Part shown: positions 8,480 through 17,974 of the stretch, piece by piece
Numbering within the stretch: position 1 is the first letter of the stretch
Layout of the letters: each line of letters begins with the position of its first letter
Assembly: GCA_020440825.1 (NCBI GenBank)
Contig: JAGRNJ010000003.1
Location: 26,997-90,996 of the forward strand
Origin: Leptospiraceae bacterium
Lineage (GTDB): Bacteria > Spirochaetota > Leptospiria > Turneriellales > Turneriellaceae
Reading direction: 5' to 3'
Length of the DNA: 64,000 bases
The notes under the pieces: generated by a model
Told to the model about the DNA's origin: nothing
Database searches by the model: none
The model's input: only the letters and a program-made list of their open reading frames with translations
Translations under genes and position numbers: made by a program

Positions 8480-11280
8480 TGAACCTCTACCTTCTCTGAA
8501 ATTGGTATGGTCATAAAATCGGGAGCATACCCGATAGCAAGCCGGCCACCTTTTTCGCCAAAAGATAATTCAAAAGAGGCCCCAATCTGCTGTGCCCGAT
8601 ACTTCATTGTTCGAATGCCAATACCGCCGGCCGAGGCCATTGTATCTTCAGATTTTCCATTGTCATACAGCACTATATTTAGACGACCCTGTTCAAAGAA
8701 AAGTTCGCAGTATATAAATGTAGCTTTACCATGCTTTACTGAGTTTGTCAAAAACTCCTGTATGATATAAAACAGGTGCTTTGTATGCGCTACAGGGAGC
8801 TTGATTTCACCTGCCCGATTGCGCATTTGAGTTTCGATGCCCAATAGACGCTCAGCGTCAATAAAATTTTGTGTTATCACTTCGTTTAAAGTAATACTCT
8901 GTAAATGCAGCGGAGTTAAACCTCTGGCAAAGCGCCGCATCTTGAAATTAGTTTCATTTACCAGCTCAATCAAATTACGAATATCTTCCCCGAATTTGGT
9001 TTCATCGCCTTCTGTTTGAACCTTCTTAAGTAGAGAGTTTAAAAACATCGACACACCTACCAACTGTTGGCCAAGACCGTCGTGCAGGTCCTGGCCTATC
9101 TGGTTGCGCTCATTATCTGCAACTTCCAGCAGATCTCGCTCGAGAGACCGGGTTTCTGTGATATCTTCTCCTAAAATTCCTATTTTACCGTCTTTCTTCA
9201 AGAAACCGACTAGAGATACGTAACGTGTCTGCTGCTCTGTTTCAAATGAAAACTCAAGCCGGGTTTCAGCCTGTTCTTCATTTACAGTTTCAACCAGTTT
9301 TTGAAGAGAACTGCCTGTGCTTAAACCATTCCCGAACCTCAAATCTTGCAAATTGCTGCCAATCGCATTTTCAACGTTCAATTCAAGAATTCGCTTTGCA
9401 GAATTATTATAATCTGCGAGAATAAACCCTGAATCATATTTTTCAAAAATCATGAGTGCCGATGGCATTCGCTGAAAAGTTTCTGCCAGCTCATCGGTCA
9501 CTTTTTTCTGTACTGAAATGTCTTCAACGAGCAATACCGCACGGTTGCCCGAATCTGAAATTTCTGGCATTTGGGAAATATACAGCATAACCCAGATTTC
9601 TCGATCTCGTTCATTCGAAATTCTCAGACTGATACGGGTTTTGCCAATATTATGTCGGGTATTCGCAAATAAGATGCTGTCAAATTCTTCGAGATCTTCC
9701 TTTACAATTAAATCCCGTAACGGTTTGTCATGAATATCATGCAAATCATGACCGGTGAGTTCAAGAAATTTTTTATTCGCGATTTGCACATTGCCTGTCT
9801 CGAGTGAAATCACAATAATGCCAAATGCAGTGTTGTCAAAAATTTCTCTGAGTAAGGTTTCACTTTCTCTCAATTCAAGACTTGAGATTTTTCTTTCGGT
9901 AATGTCATACAAGATACATTCAAAACGCGGAGCCCCGAATCCGCTTCTCACATTGGGAAAACCCGTAAACTCAAACCAGCGAATTTCGCCGGTCCGGGTA
10001 TGCCCCAATAATTCAAGACTGAATTCACTTTTATTTCCCGCAATTGCGGCATCGAGCTTTTCTTGAAAACGCGGAATTTCTGTGGCATCGAATAATGCTG
10101 AGAGACTGTTTCCCTTGAGAAAGAAGTCATCCGTCTGCCAGCCTATACTTGCAACATTGTCAGATACAAAGTCAACCGGCCACGGCCTCAAAGTAGAGCA
10201 GCGAAATAGAACAATCGGTGAGTGTAAAATTATTTTTTCTGTCTGCTCGAGTTTTAACTGTAATTCTTTAAAACTCGAAATGTCCTGAAATCCGTAAATT
10301 ATTTTATGCGGTTCACCGGTAGTCGTAGTTGAAAAAACCTTGCGCACCAATCTCAAATGTACCCATTTTTTCTCTGGATGTTTGAAGCGAAGTTGATAGT
10401 TGGTTGGCGATTCTTCAGATTCATTTTTAACCAGTTCTCGAAACTTTACCAGATCATCAGGGTGTACCAGCTCATCTGGTAAATGAAAACTGTTTAATTT
10501 TTCCAGAGTGTAACCGAGAATTGATTCACCCCTGGGATTCATAGAGGCGAACTTCAGGGTCTGGGTATCAAACAGACCAAGACCAACTGGGGCAGAGTCA
10601 TATATTTTCTGATCCTGTTCACTCTGCAATTGCCGACGCGATTCCAGAGTCAAAATTGCATGAAATAAAACCCCGAATGCAAACAGGATTGTTAAAATCA
10701 GATTCAATGCAAAGCCGGGAGCCATAGCCCAGGCCAAATGCTGCACAAACGGAAAATCAAGACGGTGAAGACCATGAATTATCAATACTATTGCAATTGT
10801 CCGTTGCACAATTGTAACAATATTTGCGACCATAGGCCAACGCCATATAACAATACCCGAAATAATGTTCATGATTCCGGCAAGAACCATGGAGACTGAC
10901 TGCAGTGCATTGTCTCGAAAGAAAAAATGCAGAGCTGCTGAAAAAATAAAATAGCCAAAAAACAGCAAAGAAATATCAGAATTTGAAAACCTTTGCTTAA
11001 CATGATCGAGAGCGGCAACAAATACCAGCATCGCACTCATGGTGGTGGTAATGTCCCAGATAAAATCTGTCCATGGAAATGCAGTACCCGGTAGAATCAG
11101 TAAATTCAGAAATCGTGCCGATGACACAAAAAAGCTGAGAGAAATAAAGAAATTGAAACGGGTCGACAGAATTCGGCGATATGCATAGAGAGTAATGATG
11201 CCGAGCACTATGTTTATAGAAAACGTAATAATAAACAGCAGGCGTATCGGGAAAATCAGCTCTGGTGCAGTGGCAAGCAT
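8476..11280 (-). CDS. Membrane sensor histidine kinase, multi-PAS, HisKA_3 type
   Basis: This is a 934-residue kinase. About seven hydrophobic segments cover residues 1-220 and may themselves be the sensor. About four PAS or PAC modules follow between 225 and 705, with PAC-like tails such as ILYDITERK and VLLVEDISVQKK. A HisKA_3 helix carries the phosphoacceptor His in RNQIGQDLHDGLGQQ. A HATPase domain follows, with N-box EFLTNSVKHG and glycine motifs around YDNGKSED and GGIGIRTMKYRAQQIG. This is the NarX/DesK-like class that pairs with LuxR-type regulators. The stop codon overlaps the regulator's start by 4 bp, giving translational coupling. The PAS stack suggests redox or small-ligand inputs, which is inference. 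Confidence 0.93.
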   Translation of the reverse strand: MLATAPELIFPIRLLFIITFSINIVLGIITLYAYRRILSTRFNFFISLSFFVSSARFLNLLILPGTAFPWTDFIWDITTTMSAMLVFVAALDHVKQRFSNSDISLLFFGYFIFSAALHFFFRDNALQSVSMVLAGIMNIISGIVIWRWPMVANIVTIVQRTIAIVLIIHGLHRLDFPFVQHLAWAMAPGFALNLILTILFAFGVLFHAILTLESRRQLQSEQDQKIYDSAPVGLGLFDTQTLKFASMNPRGESILGYTLEKLNSFHLPDELVHPDDLVKFRELVKNESEESPTNYQLRFKHPEKKWVHLRLVRKVFSTTTTGEPHKIIYGFQDISSFKELQLKLEQTEKIILHSPIVLFRCSTLRPWPVDFVSDNVASIGWQTDDFFLKGNSLSALFDATEIPRFQEKLDAAIAGNKSEFSLELLGHTRTGEIRWFEFTGFPNVRSGFGAPRFECILYDITERKISSLELRESETLLREIFDNTAFGIIVISLETGNVQIANKKFLELTGHDLHDIHDKPLRDLIVKEDLEEFDSILFANTRHNIGKTRISLRISNERDREIWVMLYISQMPEISDSGNRAVLLVEDISVQKKVTDELAETFQRMPSALMIFEKYDSGFILADYNNSAKRILELNVENAIGSNLQDLRFGNGLSTGSSLQKLVETVNEEQAETRLEFSFETEQQTRYVSLVGFLKKDGKIGILGEDITETRSLERDLLEVADNERNQIGQDLHDGLGQQLVGVSMFLNSLLKKVQTEGDETKFGEDIRNLIELVNETNFKMRRFARGLTPLHLQSITLNEVITQNFIDAERLLGIETQMRNRAGEIKLPVAHTKHLFYIIQEFLTNSVKHGKATFIYCELFFEQGRLNIVLYDNGKSEDTMASAGGIGIRTMKYRAQQIGASFELSFGEKGGRLAIGYAPDFMTIPISEKVEVQ

Positions 11281-11354
11281 TGGCTCAGTGGACGATTAAA
11301 TCGCACTTCGTACAGCAAAAATAATTATTTTTATGTTGACGACTCAAATTTTGC

Positions 11355-13064
11355 ATGGTCGTTGCCAATATGGCCATATTTCGGGCGTATACTGAGTTTA
11401 GACGGGCTTTACAGGTTCAATCTGTGGTGATTGACCTTGGTATTGATGTTTTTATCTCCCGTTTATACCAGCCACAAGGCTTAAAGCGCAGATCCTGGGG
11501 TCGCCGGTTATTTGCCAGTATTGTACGTCGAACCCTCGGCCGGCAGAAAATCAAAGGCTCATTTCCTGCACAATTTAGAAGAACTCTTGAGAGATTAGGC
11601 CCCACATATGTTAAACTCGGGCAAATTCTGTCTTTGCGCGACGATATGCTGCCTGAACGCATTACCAAAGAATTGCGAAAACTGCAAAGCCAGGTTCCTC
11701 CCATTTCATTTGCAGCTGTCAAGAATGTGATCGAAACAGAATTCAATATGCCCCTGCATATGATCTACGAGAGTTTCGATGAAGAACCGATCGCCGCTGC
11801 ATCTCTTGCCCAGGCCCATATGGCAAAACTGCGCGGTGGCCAGAAAGTGGTAGTAAAGGTTCAAAGACCCGCCATACTCAAACTGATTACAGATGATATC
11901 AATATCATGCGCAGACTTGCATTGATAATGGAAAAAATTCCAGGCCTGCGAGATTACCGTCCTGCACACTTTGTTGAAGAATTTGCCGATTACACAATGC
12001 GTGAACTTGATTTTAATCAGGAAGGCAAACATGCAGACCAGTTTCGGGTAAATTTTGCAGATGACCCGTTGATCATATTTCCTGAAATCTACTGGGATTA
12101 TACATCCCGGCGTGTATTGACCATGGAGTACATTGACGGAATTAAACCAGATGACCGTCAAAAAATAAAATCCATGGGTATTGATGGTAAAAAACTGGCT
12201 GCGATGGGTGCTGGTGCTGTAATGAAAATGCTGTTTGTGGATGGCTTCTTTCACGGAGACCCCCATCCCGGCAATATGCTGATCGTAGGCAGAAACCGCA
12301 TCTGCCTCATTGACTTGGGTATGATCGGTTCGTTTTCCGAAGAGACTCGCAGTAACATGTTTCTGTATTACTACTACATGGTCATCAAAGAATTTGAGCA
12401 CGCAACCCGATATCTGGTAAATTTAACGTATCCCGGCCCGAAAGCAGATATTGTCGGTTTTCGCAAAGAATTGGCCGAAGCCATCAAAGGCTGGTCAGGT
12501 GCCGGGTTTAAAGACTACAGCCTGGGTAAACTTATATTCCAGACAATGTATATTGGGGCCCGACACCAGCTCTACTTTCACGGTGACCTGGTTTTATCTT
12601 CAAAAGCAATTATCACCATTGAGGCAGTTGGTGCGATTCTCGATCCCGAGATGGATCTCTCTGAGGTTTCGCGACCCTTTATGCAGAAAGTATTTCAAGA
12701 ACAATTCTCGCCTCTGCGCATAGGAAAATCCATTGTAAAATCATTCCCAGAGTATATGGATTTTCTCGAAGCTCTGCCCAACAGTATCTTGAATACTGTA
12801 AATATGCTCACTTCAGGCAAGCTGCAGGTTGAACTGGCCGAGCCTGAGAAAGAAAAAATTAAAAGACCATCATATGTTGTTCCCGCATTGGCATCTTTTT
12901 CCTTTTTGAGCGGGATATTCTTGCTGGTCTCAGATTCGGCCCCCGGGCCTGTGGTAACATCCATTTCTTCACTGGCAGGTTTACCGGTGCTTGGCCTGGC
13001 TGCTTTAGGGGCATCTGCTTTTTTCATGGCATTTTCATGGTTTAAGAACAGAACTTCCGAATAA
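11355..13064 (+). CDS. ABC1/UbiB/AarF-family atypical kinase
   Basis: The 569-residue protein belongs to the ABC1/ADCK family, which supports ubiquinone or other isoprenoid-lipid biology through an atypical ATPase/kinase fold. Family signatures visible are the KxGQ motif in YVKLGQILSLRDDMLP, the Ala-rich loop in AAASLAQAH, the VAIK-type lysine in KVVVKVQRP, and the catalytic FHGDPHPGNML followed by ICLIDLGMIG. Two hydrophobic helices at the C-terminus (about 510-560) anchor it in the membrane, as in bacterial UbiB. The ATG at 11355 is used. An in-frame ATG at 11370 (MAIFRAYTEF) is an alternative start. It is transcribed divergently from the sensor kinase. Confidence 0.92.
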   Translation: MVVANMAIFRAYTEFRRALQVQSVVIDLGIDVFISRLYQPQGLKRRSWGRRLFASIVRRTLGRQKIKGSFPAQFRRTLERLGPTYVKLGQILSLRDDMLPERITKELRKLQSQVPPISFAAVKNVIETEFNMPLHMIYESFDEEPIAAASLAQAHMAKLRGGQKVVVKVQRPAILKLITDDINIMRRLALIMEKIPGLRDYRPAHFVEEFADYTMRELDFNQEGKHADQFRVNFADDPLIIFPEIYWDYTSRRVLTMEYIDGIKPDDRQKIKSMGIDGKKLAAMGAGAVMKMLFVDGFFHGDPHPGNMLIVGRNRICLIDLGMIGSFSEETRSNMFLYYYYMVIKEFEHATRYLVNLTYPGPKADIVGFRKELAEAIKGWSGAGFKDYSLGKLIFQTMYIGARHQLYFHGDLVLSSKAIITIEAVGAILDPEMDLSEVSRPFMQKVFQEQFSPLRIGKSIVKSFPEYMDFLEALPNSILNTVNMLTSGKLQVELAEPEKEKIKRPSYVVPALASFSFLSGIFLLVSDSAPGPVVTSISSLAGLPVLGLAALGASAFFMAFSWFKNRTSE

Positions 13065-13167
13065 TCCCTTGAATTTCGTTAATTTTTGCCAGATCGCGTC
13101 GAATTGCATAGTTTAAAAAAATAAGATCGCTACAGCGAAAAACTGACAAACAAAAGAGGAGAATTTA

Positions 13168-13782
13168 ATGTCTACAGCAAATCAATCTAAAGCGCCGTTT
13201 ACTTTACCGGCCCTTCCCTATGAATCAAATGCCCTGGAACCACATATCACGGCAAATACACTTTCATTCCATCACGGAAAGCATCACAATGCGTATGTGA
13301 CAAACCTGAATAAACTGGTCGAAGGTACCGATCTTGCTTCTTTGTCACTCGAAGATATCATGAAAAAAACCGCCGGGGTGGCAGACAAAGCAGGCATCTT
13401 TAACAATGCTGCACAAATCTGGAACCATACATTCTACTGGCACAGTATGAAACCGAATGGTGGTGGGGCACCGACCGGAGCCATTGCCGAGAAAATCAAT
13501 GCAGCCTTTGGCAGCTATGACAAATTTAAAGAGGCTTTTGCCAGCGCAGCAGCAACCCAATTCGGCAGCGGCTGGGCATGGCTGGTTTCTGATAACGGAA
13601 CACTTAAAATCGTAAAAACCGGTAATGCTGAATGCCCACTAACCACCGGTGTTAAACCAATTCTGACGATCGATGTCTGGGAGCATGCATACTATCTTGA
13701 TTTCCAAAATCGTCGTCCCGATTATATTGCCACTTTTCTTGACAAACTGGTAAACTGGGATTTTGCCAATTCGAATCTTTAA
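13168..13782 (+). CDS. sodB: Iron superoxide dismutase
   Basis: The 204-residue protein is close in length and motif order to E. coli SodB and dismutes superoxide to peroxide and oxygen. Metal ligands are H35 (FHHGKHH), H87 (WNHTFYW), D169 and H173 (DVWEHAYY). Gln83 in AAQIWNH and the overall signature point to the iron-dependent type. No signal peptide is present, so it is cytoplasmic. A GAGGAG ribosome-binding site lies about 6 bp before the ATG. It is followed by a 180-bp region with the dispersed hairpin repeat rather than a conventional terminator. Confidence 0.97.
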   Translation: MSTANQSKAPFTLPALPYESNALEPHITANTLSFHHGKHHNAYVTNLNKLVEGTDLASLSLEDIMKKTAGVADKAGIFNNAAQIWNHTFYWHSMKPNGGGAPTGAIAEKINAAFGSYDKFKEAFASAAATQFGSGWAWLVSDNGTLKIVKTGNAECPLTTGVKPILTIDVWEHAYYLDFQNRRPDYIATFLDKLVNWDFANSNL

Positions 13783-13871
13783 ACTTTCCTCAAGAAAAAC
13801 GGGTTAGTAACCATGGGCCCTTTTCAATTCTAAGGAATCTCTGAAAAACTGAACGTTTTGAAGATATTCCA

Positions 13872-13950
13872 GAAAACATGGTGTTTTCCCGCGCGTTTAG
13901 CGCGGAATTACCTCTGAAAAAGTGCATCTAGGGGCTTTTTCAGAGGTAAT
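13872..13950 (-). repeat. Dispersed three-hairpin repeat, copy 1
   Basis: Three stem-loops lie in a row: GAAAACA/TGTTTTC (13872-13888), CCGCGC/GCGCGG (13889-13905), and a perfect 16-bp stem (arms 13907-13922 and 13935-13950, 12-nt loop). The reverse complement aligns with 52803-52885 at roughly 85% identity by hand. The strand is given so that it reads in the same direction as copy 2. It sits between sodB and the methyltransferase, ending 13 bp before the methyltransferase ATG. It could be a REP- or MITE-like element or a conserved RNA hairpin set. Confidence 0.85.
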
Positions 13951-13963
13951 TTAAAATTCGAAA

Positions 13964-14887
13964 ATGGCCCCACTTCTTTTCTGCTGCGCAATTATCGCTT
14001 TAAACCAGATCTTCCAAAGCTGGTTTGGTGCCTTGTTGTCTGAAATAGTAAAAAGAATCTCAGGCAGAACAGAACTTTTTGATAACTCTCATTTATTATT
14101 GCATCAATGGGATCTAGATGGGAAGCCCCTCAATCAACACCAATCATGGTTCAACCTTGGCTTCTGGGAGACAACCAGACAATACCCGCAGGCCTGTGAA
14201 GCGCTGGCCATCCGATTTGCAGAGTTCGGGCAATTGGCAGGCGGGCAAAATGTATTTGATATTGGTTTTGGCTGCGGAGACCAGCTTCTGCTCTGGAAAA
14301 AGCATTTTCATGTATCTGTTATTCATGGCCAGAATATTTCTAAAAGCCAGACAGAAATGGCTAAAGAAAAAACCGTCGGTCTTGAAAACCTGATTATTAA
14401 AAATGCAGATCTTGATTCTCTTGCCGATTGGCCAGCACAATTTTATGATAGAGTATTGGCATTAGATTGTGCATACCATTTTGACAAAAAACTAAATTTT
14501 TTCTGTGAGGCAAACCGTATGTTGCGCACCTCAGGAAAAATTGTTCTGGCCGATATTCTCTTGCATAAAGAGGCTAAAAACTTTCTTTGGAAAAAATTTC
14601 TAATCTGGGCAATAGCAAAATCAAGCTCTATCCCCATCGAGAATCTAGTCACTATTGAAGAATACACTGTGCAGCTTGAAAAAGCAGGCTTTCAACATGT
14701 TCAATATCAATTCATTGATCGTCAGGTTTTTATGGGATATGCGAATTTTATAAAAATCTACCATTATCAAAATCAAGGCAAGGCACATCCCCACCGCTGG
14801 TTGAAATTTACCGGGGTGGGCAGAATTCTGGAGACAGCCGTGAAAAAGAAGTTATTCCATTTTTCGCTTATCTCTGCTTCAAAATGA
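13964..14887 (+). CDS. SAM-dependent methyltransferase (class I)
   Basis: The 307-residue protein has a hydrophobic N-terminus (MAPLLFCCAIIALNQIF), then a Rossmann-type methyltransferase core. SAM motif I reads VFDIGFGCGDQ at about 98-108. Post-motif features include NADLDSLADWPAQFYDRV and the LALDCAYHF strand. The arrangement resembles lipid or sterol and cyclopropane-synthase-like methyltransferases rather than DNA or RNA enzymes, but the substrate cannot be assigned. The ATG follows the 16-bp inverted repeat of copy 1 by only 13 bp, so the hairpin may affect translation or the true start may be internal. It overlaps the convergent FAD oxidoreductase gene by 9 bp. Confidence 0.8.
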   Translation: MAPLLFCCAIIALNQIFQSWFGALLSEIVKRISGRTELFDNSHLLLHQWDLDGKPLNQHQSWFNLGFWETTRQYPQACEALAIRFAEFGQLAGGQNVFDIGFGCGDQLLLWKKHFHVSVIHGQNISKSQTEMAKEKTVGLENLIIKNADLDSLADWPAQFYDRVLALDCAYHFDKKLNFFCEANRMLRTSGKIVLADILLHKEAKNFLWKKFLIWAIAKSSSIPIENLVTIEEYTVQLEKAGFQHVQYQFIDRQVFMGYANFIKIYHYQNQGKAHPHRWLKFTGVGRILETAVKKKLFHFSLISASK

Positions 14888-16144
14888 AATAGATTGAATA
14901 CGGCGGGCAATATCTTTTGCCGAGACTACCCCCGCTTCGAGCAAAGGTACTCCCGCCCGCATGTAAGAACCGCACAGCCAGATTTTTCGATTGGCTCGTG
15001 CATGCAGGGTTTTAAGATCTTCAATTGCTGAAACAGCATCAAAGTTCATTACCGGACGTTCAAAACGGGCTGTATTGACTATATTGCTTTCTTCGGTTTC
15101 GAATAAGGGGTTCCAGCTTTGAAACAGGTCGGGAGCATCTGCCAGTTTCGGTTCTAATGCATTGAGCCAGAGAGAACCGGCCGGTTTATCAAACTTTTCT
15201 GAGACAATAAAACTCGCAGGTTCCCAGTGCTTGCGGTCTCTGGGCATATATCGTTTATCTGTGTGCGTATAAATAACACTTGGTTCATAACGTATTTTCT
15301 CTAATGCTTTTTTTTCTGCAAGATTTTCTGCATCAAGGAACTTTGCCGCCTGATTGGCCTGCGACGCAATTACAACATGGTCATACTCAATTTCAGATTT
15401 ATCTGTAATAACTTTTGCACCTTTGGCAGTGGGCACTACCTTGACAGCCGGTTCAGAGTACCTTATTTTCTGGGCTTTGGCTGACAATTTTTGCGCAACA
15501 TCAATAGTTCCGTGGGAAGTGTGGTACACCCCCGCAACCCCTGTTCCTGAAGTATGGTACTCGATATATGAGGCTGCAGGGTAACTGCCTGCAGATTTGT
15601 AAGAGCAGGTGTTGATGGTGGCATAAATAGGATATAAAAACTTGTCGCGAAATTCATTTGAGAATTTATGTTGATCGAGAAATTCATCCATCGTTAACCG
15701 GCCGGGATTCTGGCGCAGGCCGTGCCTGTAAAAGCGTAACATTTCAAATGTCATTTTACGATTATATGAATTTGCTAAGGAAACCATTTTTAGGGTTGAG
15801 ACATATTTCCCAAAAATAGATAAATTTTTATACCCAAAATAGGTCTCTCCGTCTTCTTTACTCATTGTGAAAGCATAGTCAATTCGACGCAAAGGAATTT
15901 TTGCCTCTTTATAGAGTTGCATGAGTGTCAGATAAAAGTCGCCCTTTACTACCCTGTAAGGCAAATCGATACGAAAACTCTGGTCTCCGATTCTGAAATC
16001 TGTCGAGAAGGCATCCATACCAATAGAAGCATGTTTCTCGTATAAGGTAACATCAAATTGATCTCCCAGATACCAGGTGGCTGCCAGACCGGCGATACCT
16101 GAGCCTACAATTCCTATCTTACCAAGACGGCGATTTGAGCTCAT
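14879..16144 (-). CDS. NAD(P)/FAD-binding amine-oxidase-like protein
   Basis: This 421-residue flavoprotein begins with the dinucleotide-binding motif GIVGSGIAGLAATWYLG, followed by the VTLYEKHASIGMDA acidic-end strand. A second FAD contact near the C-terminus reads KIWLCGSYMRAGVPLLEAGV. It resembles the COG2907-type predicted NAD/FAD oxidoreductases, which are often found near cyclopropane fatty-acid synthase-like genes. That fits the methyltransferase neighbour here, although the genes are convergent. A role in modifying membrane lipids is inference. No signal peptide is visible. The ATG at 16144 is 108 bp from the divergent DUF2339 gene. Confidence 0.83.
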   Translation of the reverse strand: MSSNRRLGKIGIVGSGIAGLAATWYLGDQFDVTLYEKHASIGMDAFSTDFRIGDQSFRIDLPYRVVKGDFYLTLMQLYKEAKIPLRRIDYAFTMSKEDGETYFGYKNLSIFGKYVSTLKMVSLANSYNRKMTFEMLRFYRHGLRQNPGRLTMDEFLDQHKFSNEFRDKFLYPIYATINTCSYKSAGSYPAASYIEYHTSGTGVAGVYHTSHGTIDVAQKLSAKAQKIRYSEPAVKVVPTAKGAKVITDKSEIEYDHVVIASQANQAAKFLDAENLAEKKALEKIRYEPSVIYTHTDKRYMPRDRKHWEPASFIVSEKFDKPAGSLWLNALEPKLADAPDLFQSWNPLFETEESNIVNTARFERPVMNFDAVSAIEDLKTLHARANRKIWLCGSYMRAGVPLLEAGVVSAKDIARRIQSISF

Positions 16145-16252
16145 GGGATAGTTTTTCGTACGTAAACACAGGCTCCATAAATTTTAAATAGAGATTAACG
16201 ATCTTATCAAAAAAAGAATTGCCAAAACGGATGGCTAAACGTCTAATTCAAC

Positions 16253-17974
16253 ATGTCATCAGCTTTTGATGCGCTTGAACGACGTCTCGAAAATCTTGAG
16301 AGCGAAGCGGCCAGTATTCGACATGAACTGAAAAACCTGCAGAACAAATCTGAAACTTCATCTGAGTCTTCACCACTTCCGGTTTCAAGGGCCCCGGCAG
16401 TTACATCCCGAAAGAAGGGCCCGGTAGATCACTTTTTTGATAACCTGCGGATTTCTTTTACCAGAGATTTTGAAACGATGGTAGGTGGCAACATTCTCAG
16501 CAAGCTGGGAATTTTTGCAATGCTGCTGGCAGTTGCCTGGCTTATTAAACTGGCCATTGATAACCAGTGGTTGAACCAGTCAGTTAGAATCTGGCTCAGT
16601 ATAGGTTCAGGTACTGCATTTATGGCCTGGGGTATATTTTTACATAAAAAGAAACTGAAATTTATTCCGCCGGCAGTAATCGGCGGTGGGGCGGGAATCA
16701 TTTTTATTGCTCTATTTTCAGGCTACTATTTTTATTCTTTGATGAGCGCGAGCGAAACATTTATTTCTTTATTGGCGATAACCACTTTATTATCTTTTTT
16801 ATCTGTACAGATAAACCGGCAGAGTCTCTATATCTTCGGCTTTACAGGAGCGATCATTTTGCCGCTGGCAATGAGCACCGGAGAAAATTCTTATCGTTTT
16901 CTCTTGTCGTATCTTGTACTGCTCAATCTGGCTTACTATGGCGTATCTCGTTTGAGAGATTGGCGGTTTGCTTCTTTTTACACCTTGACGATCAGCTATT
17001 CTGTTTTTTTTGGATGGTCACCGGCACTGTCCAAATCAAGTTTTCTAATCCCGTTCCTGTCGATCACGGCAATTTATCTGATTCATGCAATTCGAGATTT
17101 GGCACCTGATCGAAAAAGCTTAAGTTTACCGGCAAGTATCGGTGGCCTTTTGAATCACCTTTTATATTTTATTTCTCTGGCAGTCCTTTTTGATTTTTTT
17201 CACTTTGACTGGTTGCCGGTGGGAAGATTGATAATCGTTGGTATGATTCTGCTGCAGCTCAAAAATCTGCAAGCCCGCGAAAACAAAGGCTACCAGACCT
17301 TCAAAATGGGTGCACAACTATTTGCAGCATTTATTCTGTTCATCGGAATCGAAGCCACAACGACCGGCAATGCAACCGGAGTACTCTATACAATTTTCTG
17401 TGCTGTATTGGCTATTTTTGCTGTACAACACCGATTACCGGCGTTGCAGATTTCAGCAGCCCTACTATGGCTGGTAACTATTTCTGAAATTTTATTTACT
17501 ATGCAGCGAGATCCCTCCGTCTTACTGCTCAACATTCGATTCTTGACCGGTTTGATTGCAGCTTCAGCTCTCATCTACACCGGCTTCATTGCCACAAGTG
17601 AAAACCGAAAGCAAAAATTTGCAAGGGGCGGATGGCTGATTGCCGGTCTGGTTGTATTGCTCGGCAGTTCTTTTGCAGAAATTTCTGACTTTATTCTCAA
17701 TGAACATCACCAGAACCTGGGTTATTCATATGTGTTAACGTTATATGGCGCAGTACTGGTCTATTTGGGATTTCGATGGGACAGTAAAGAGACCCGAATT
17801 GCAGGGCTTGCCTTACTTTCAATAATGGTTCTGAAACTGTATTTGTATGATATCTGGACAATGTCCAAAACCGTTCGAATTATTGCAGGGTTTTCACTGG
17901 GCCTGGCATTGTTGAGTGCGGGTATCTGGTTTGAACGCAGAAGAAAAAAAGGTGAACATCAAAATGAAAATTAA
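16253..17974 (+). CDS. DUF2339 polytopic membrane protein
   Basis: The 573-residue protein opens with a coiled coil (ALERRLENLESEAASIRHEL) and a Pro/Ser linker. Roughly 14 or more hydrophobic helices follow from about residue 85 on. The stretch GGNILSKLGIFAMLLAVAWL, then SVRIWLSIGSG, is characteristic of DUF2339 proteins. Their function is not established. It overlaps the next gene (DUF3999-like) by 11 bp. DUF2339 and DUF3999 genes commonly neighbour each other, which supports both assignments and a shared membrane complex. Confidence 0.88.
   Translation: MSSAFDALERRLENLESEAASIRHELKNLQNKSETSSESSPLPVSRAPAVTSRKKGPVDHFFDNLRISFTRDFETMVGGNILSKLGIFAMLLAVAWLIKLAIDNQWLNQSVRIWLSIGSGTAFMAWGIFLHKKKLKFIPPAVIGGGAGIIFIALFSGYYFYSLMSASETFISLLAITTLLSFLSVQINRQSLYIFGFTGAIILPLAMSTGENSYRFLLSYLVLLNLAYYGVSRLRDWRFASFYTLTISYSVFFGWSPALSKSSFLIPFLSITAIYLIHAIRDLAPDRKSLSLPASIGGLLNHLLYFISLAVLFDFFHFDWLPVGRLIIVGMILLQLKNLQARENKGYQTFKMGAQLFAAFILFIGIEATTTGNATGVLYTIFCAVLAIFAVQHRLPALQISAALLWLVTISEILFTMQRDPSVLLLNIRFLTGLIAASALIYTGFIATSENRKQKFARGGWLIAGLVVLLGSSFAEISDFILNEHHQNLGYSYVLTLYGAVLVYLGFRWDSKETRIAGLALLSIMVLKLYLYDIWTMSKTVRIIAGFSLGLALLSAGIWFERRRKKGEHQNEN

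Noticed and set aside
11706..12401. 231-residue minus-strand frame inside the ABC1 gene
   Set aside because: It lies fully inside a clear ABC1 coding region and has a His-rich, unlikely composition. It is a shadow frame.
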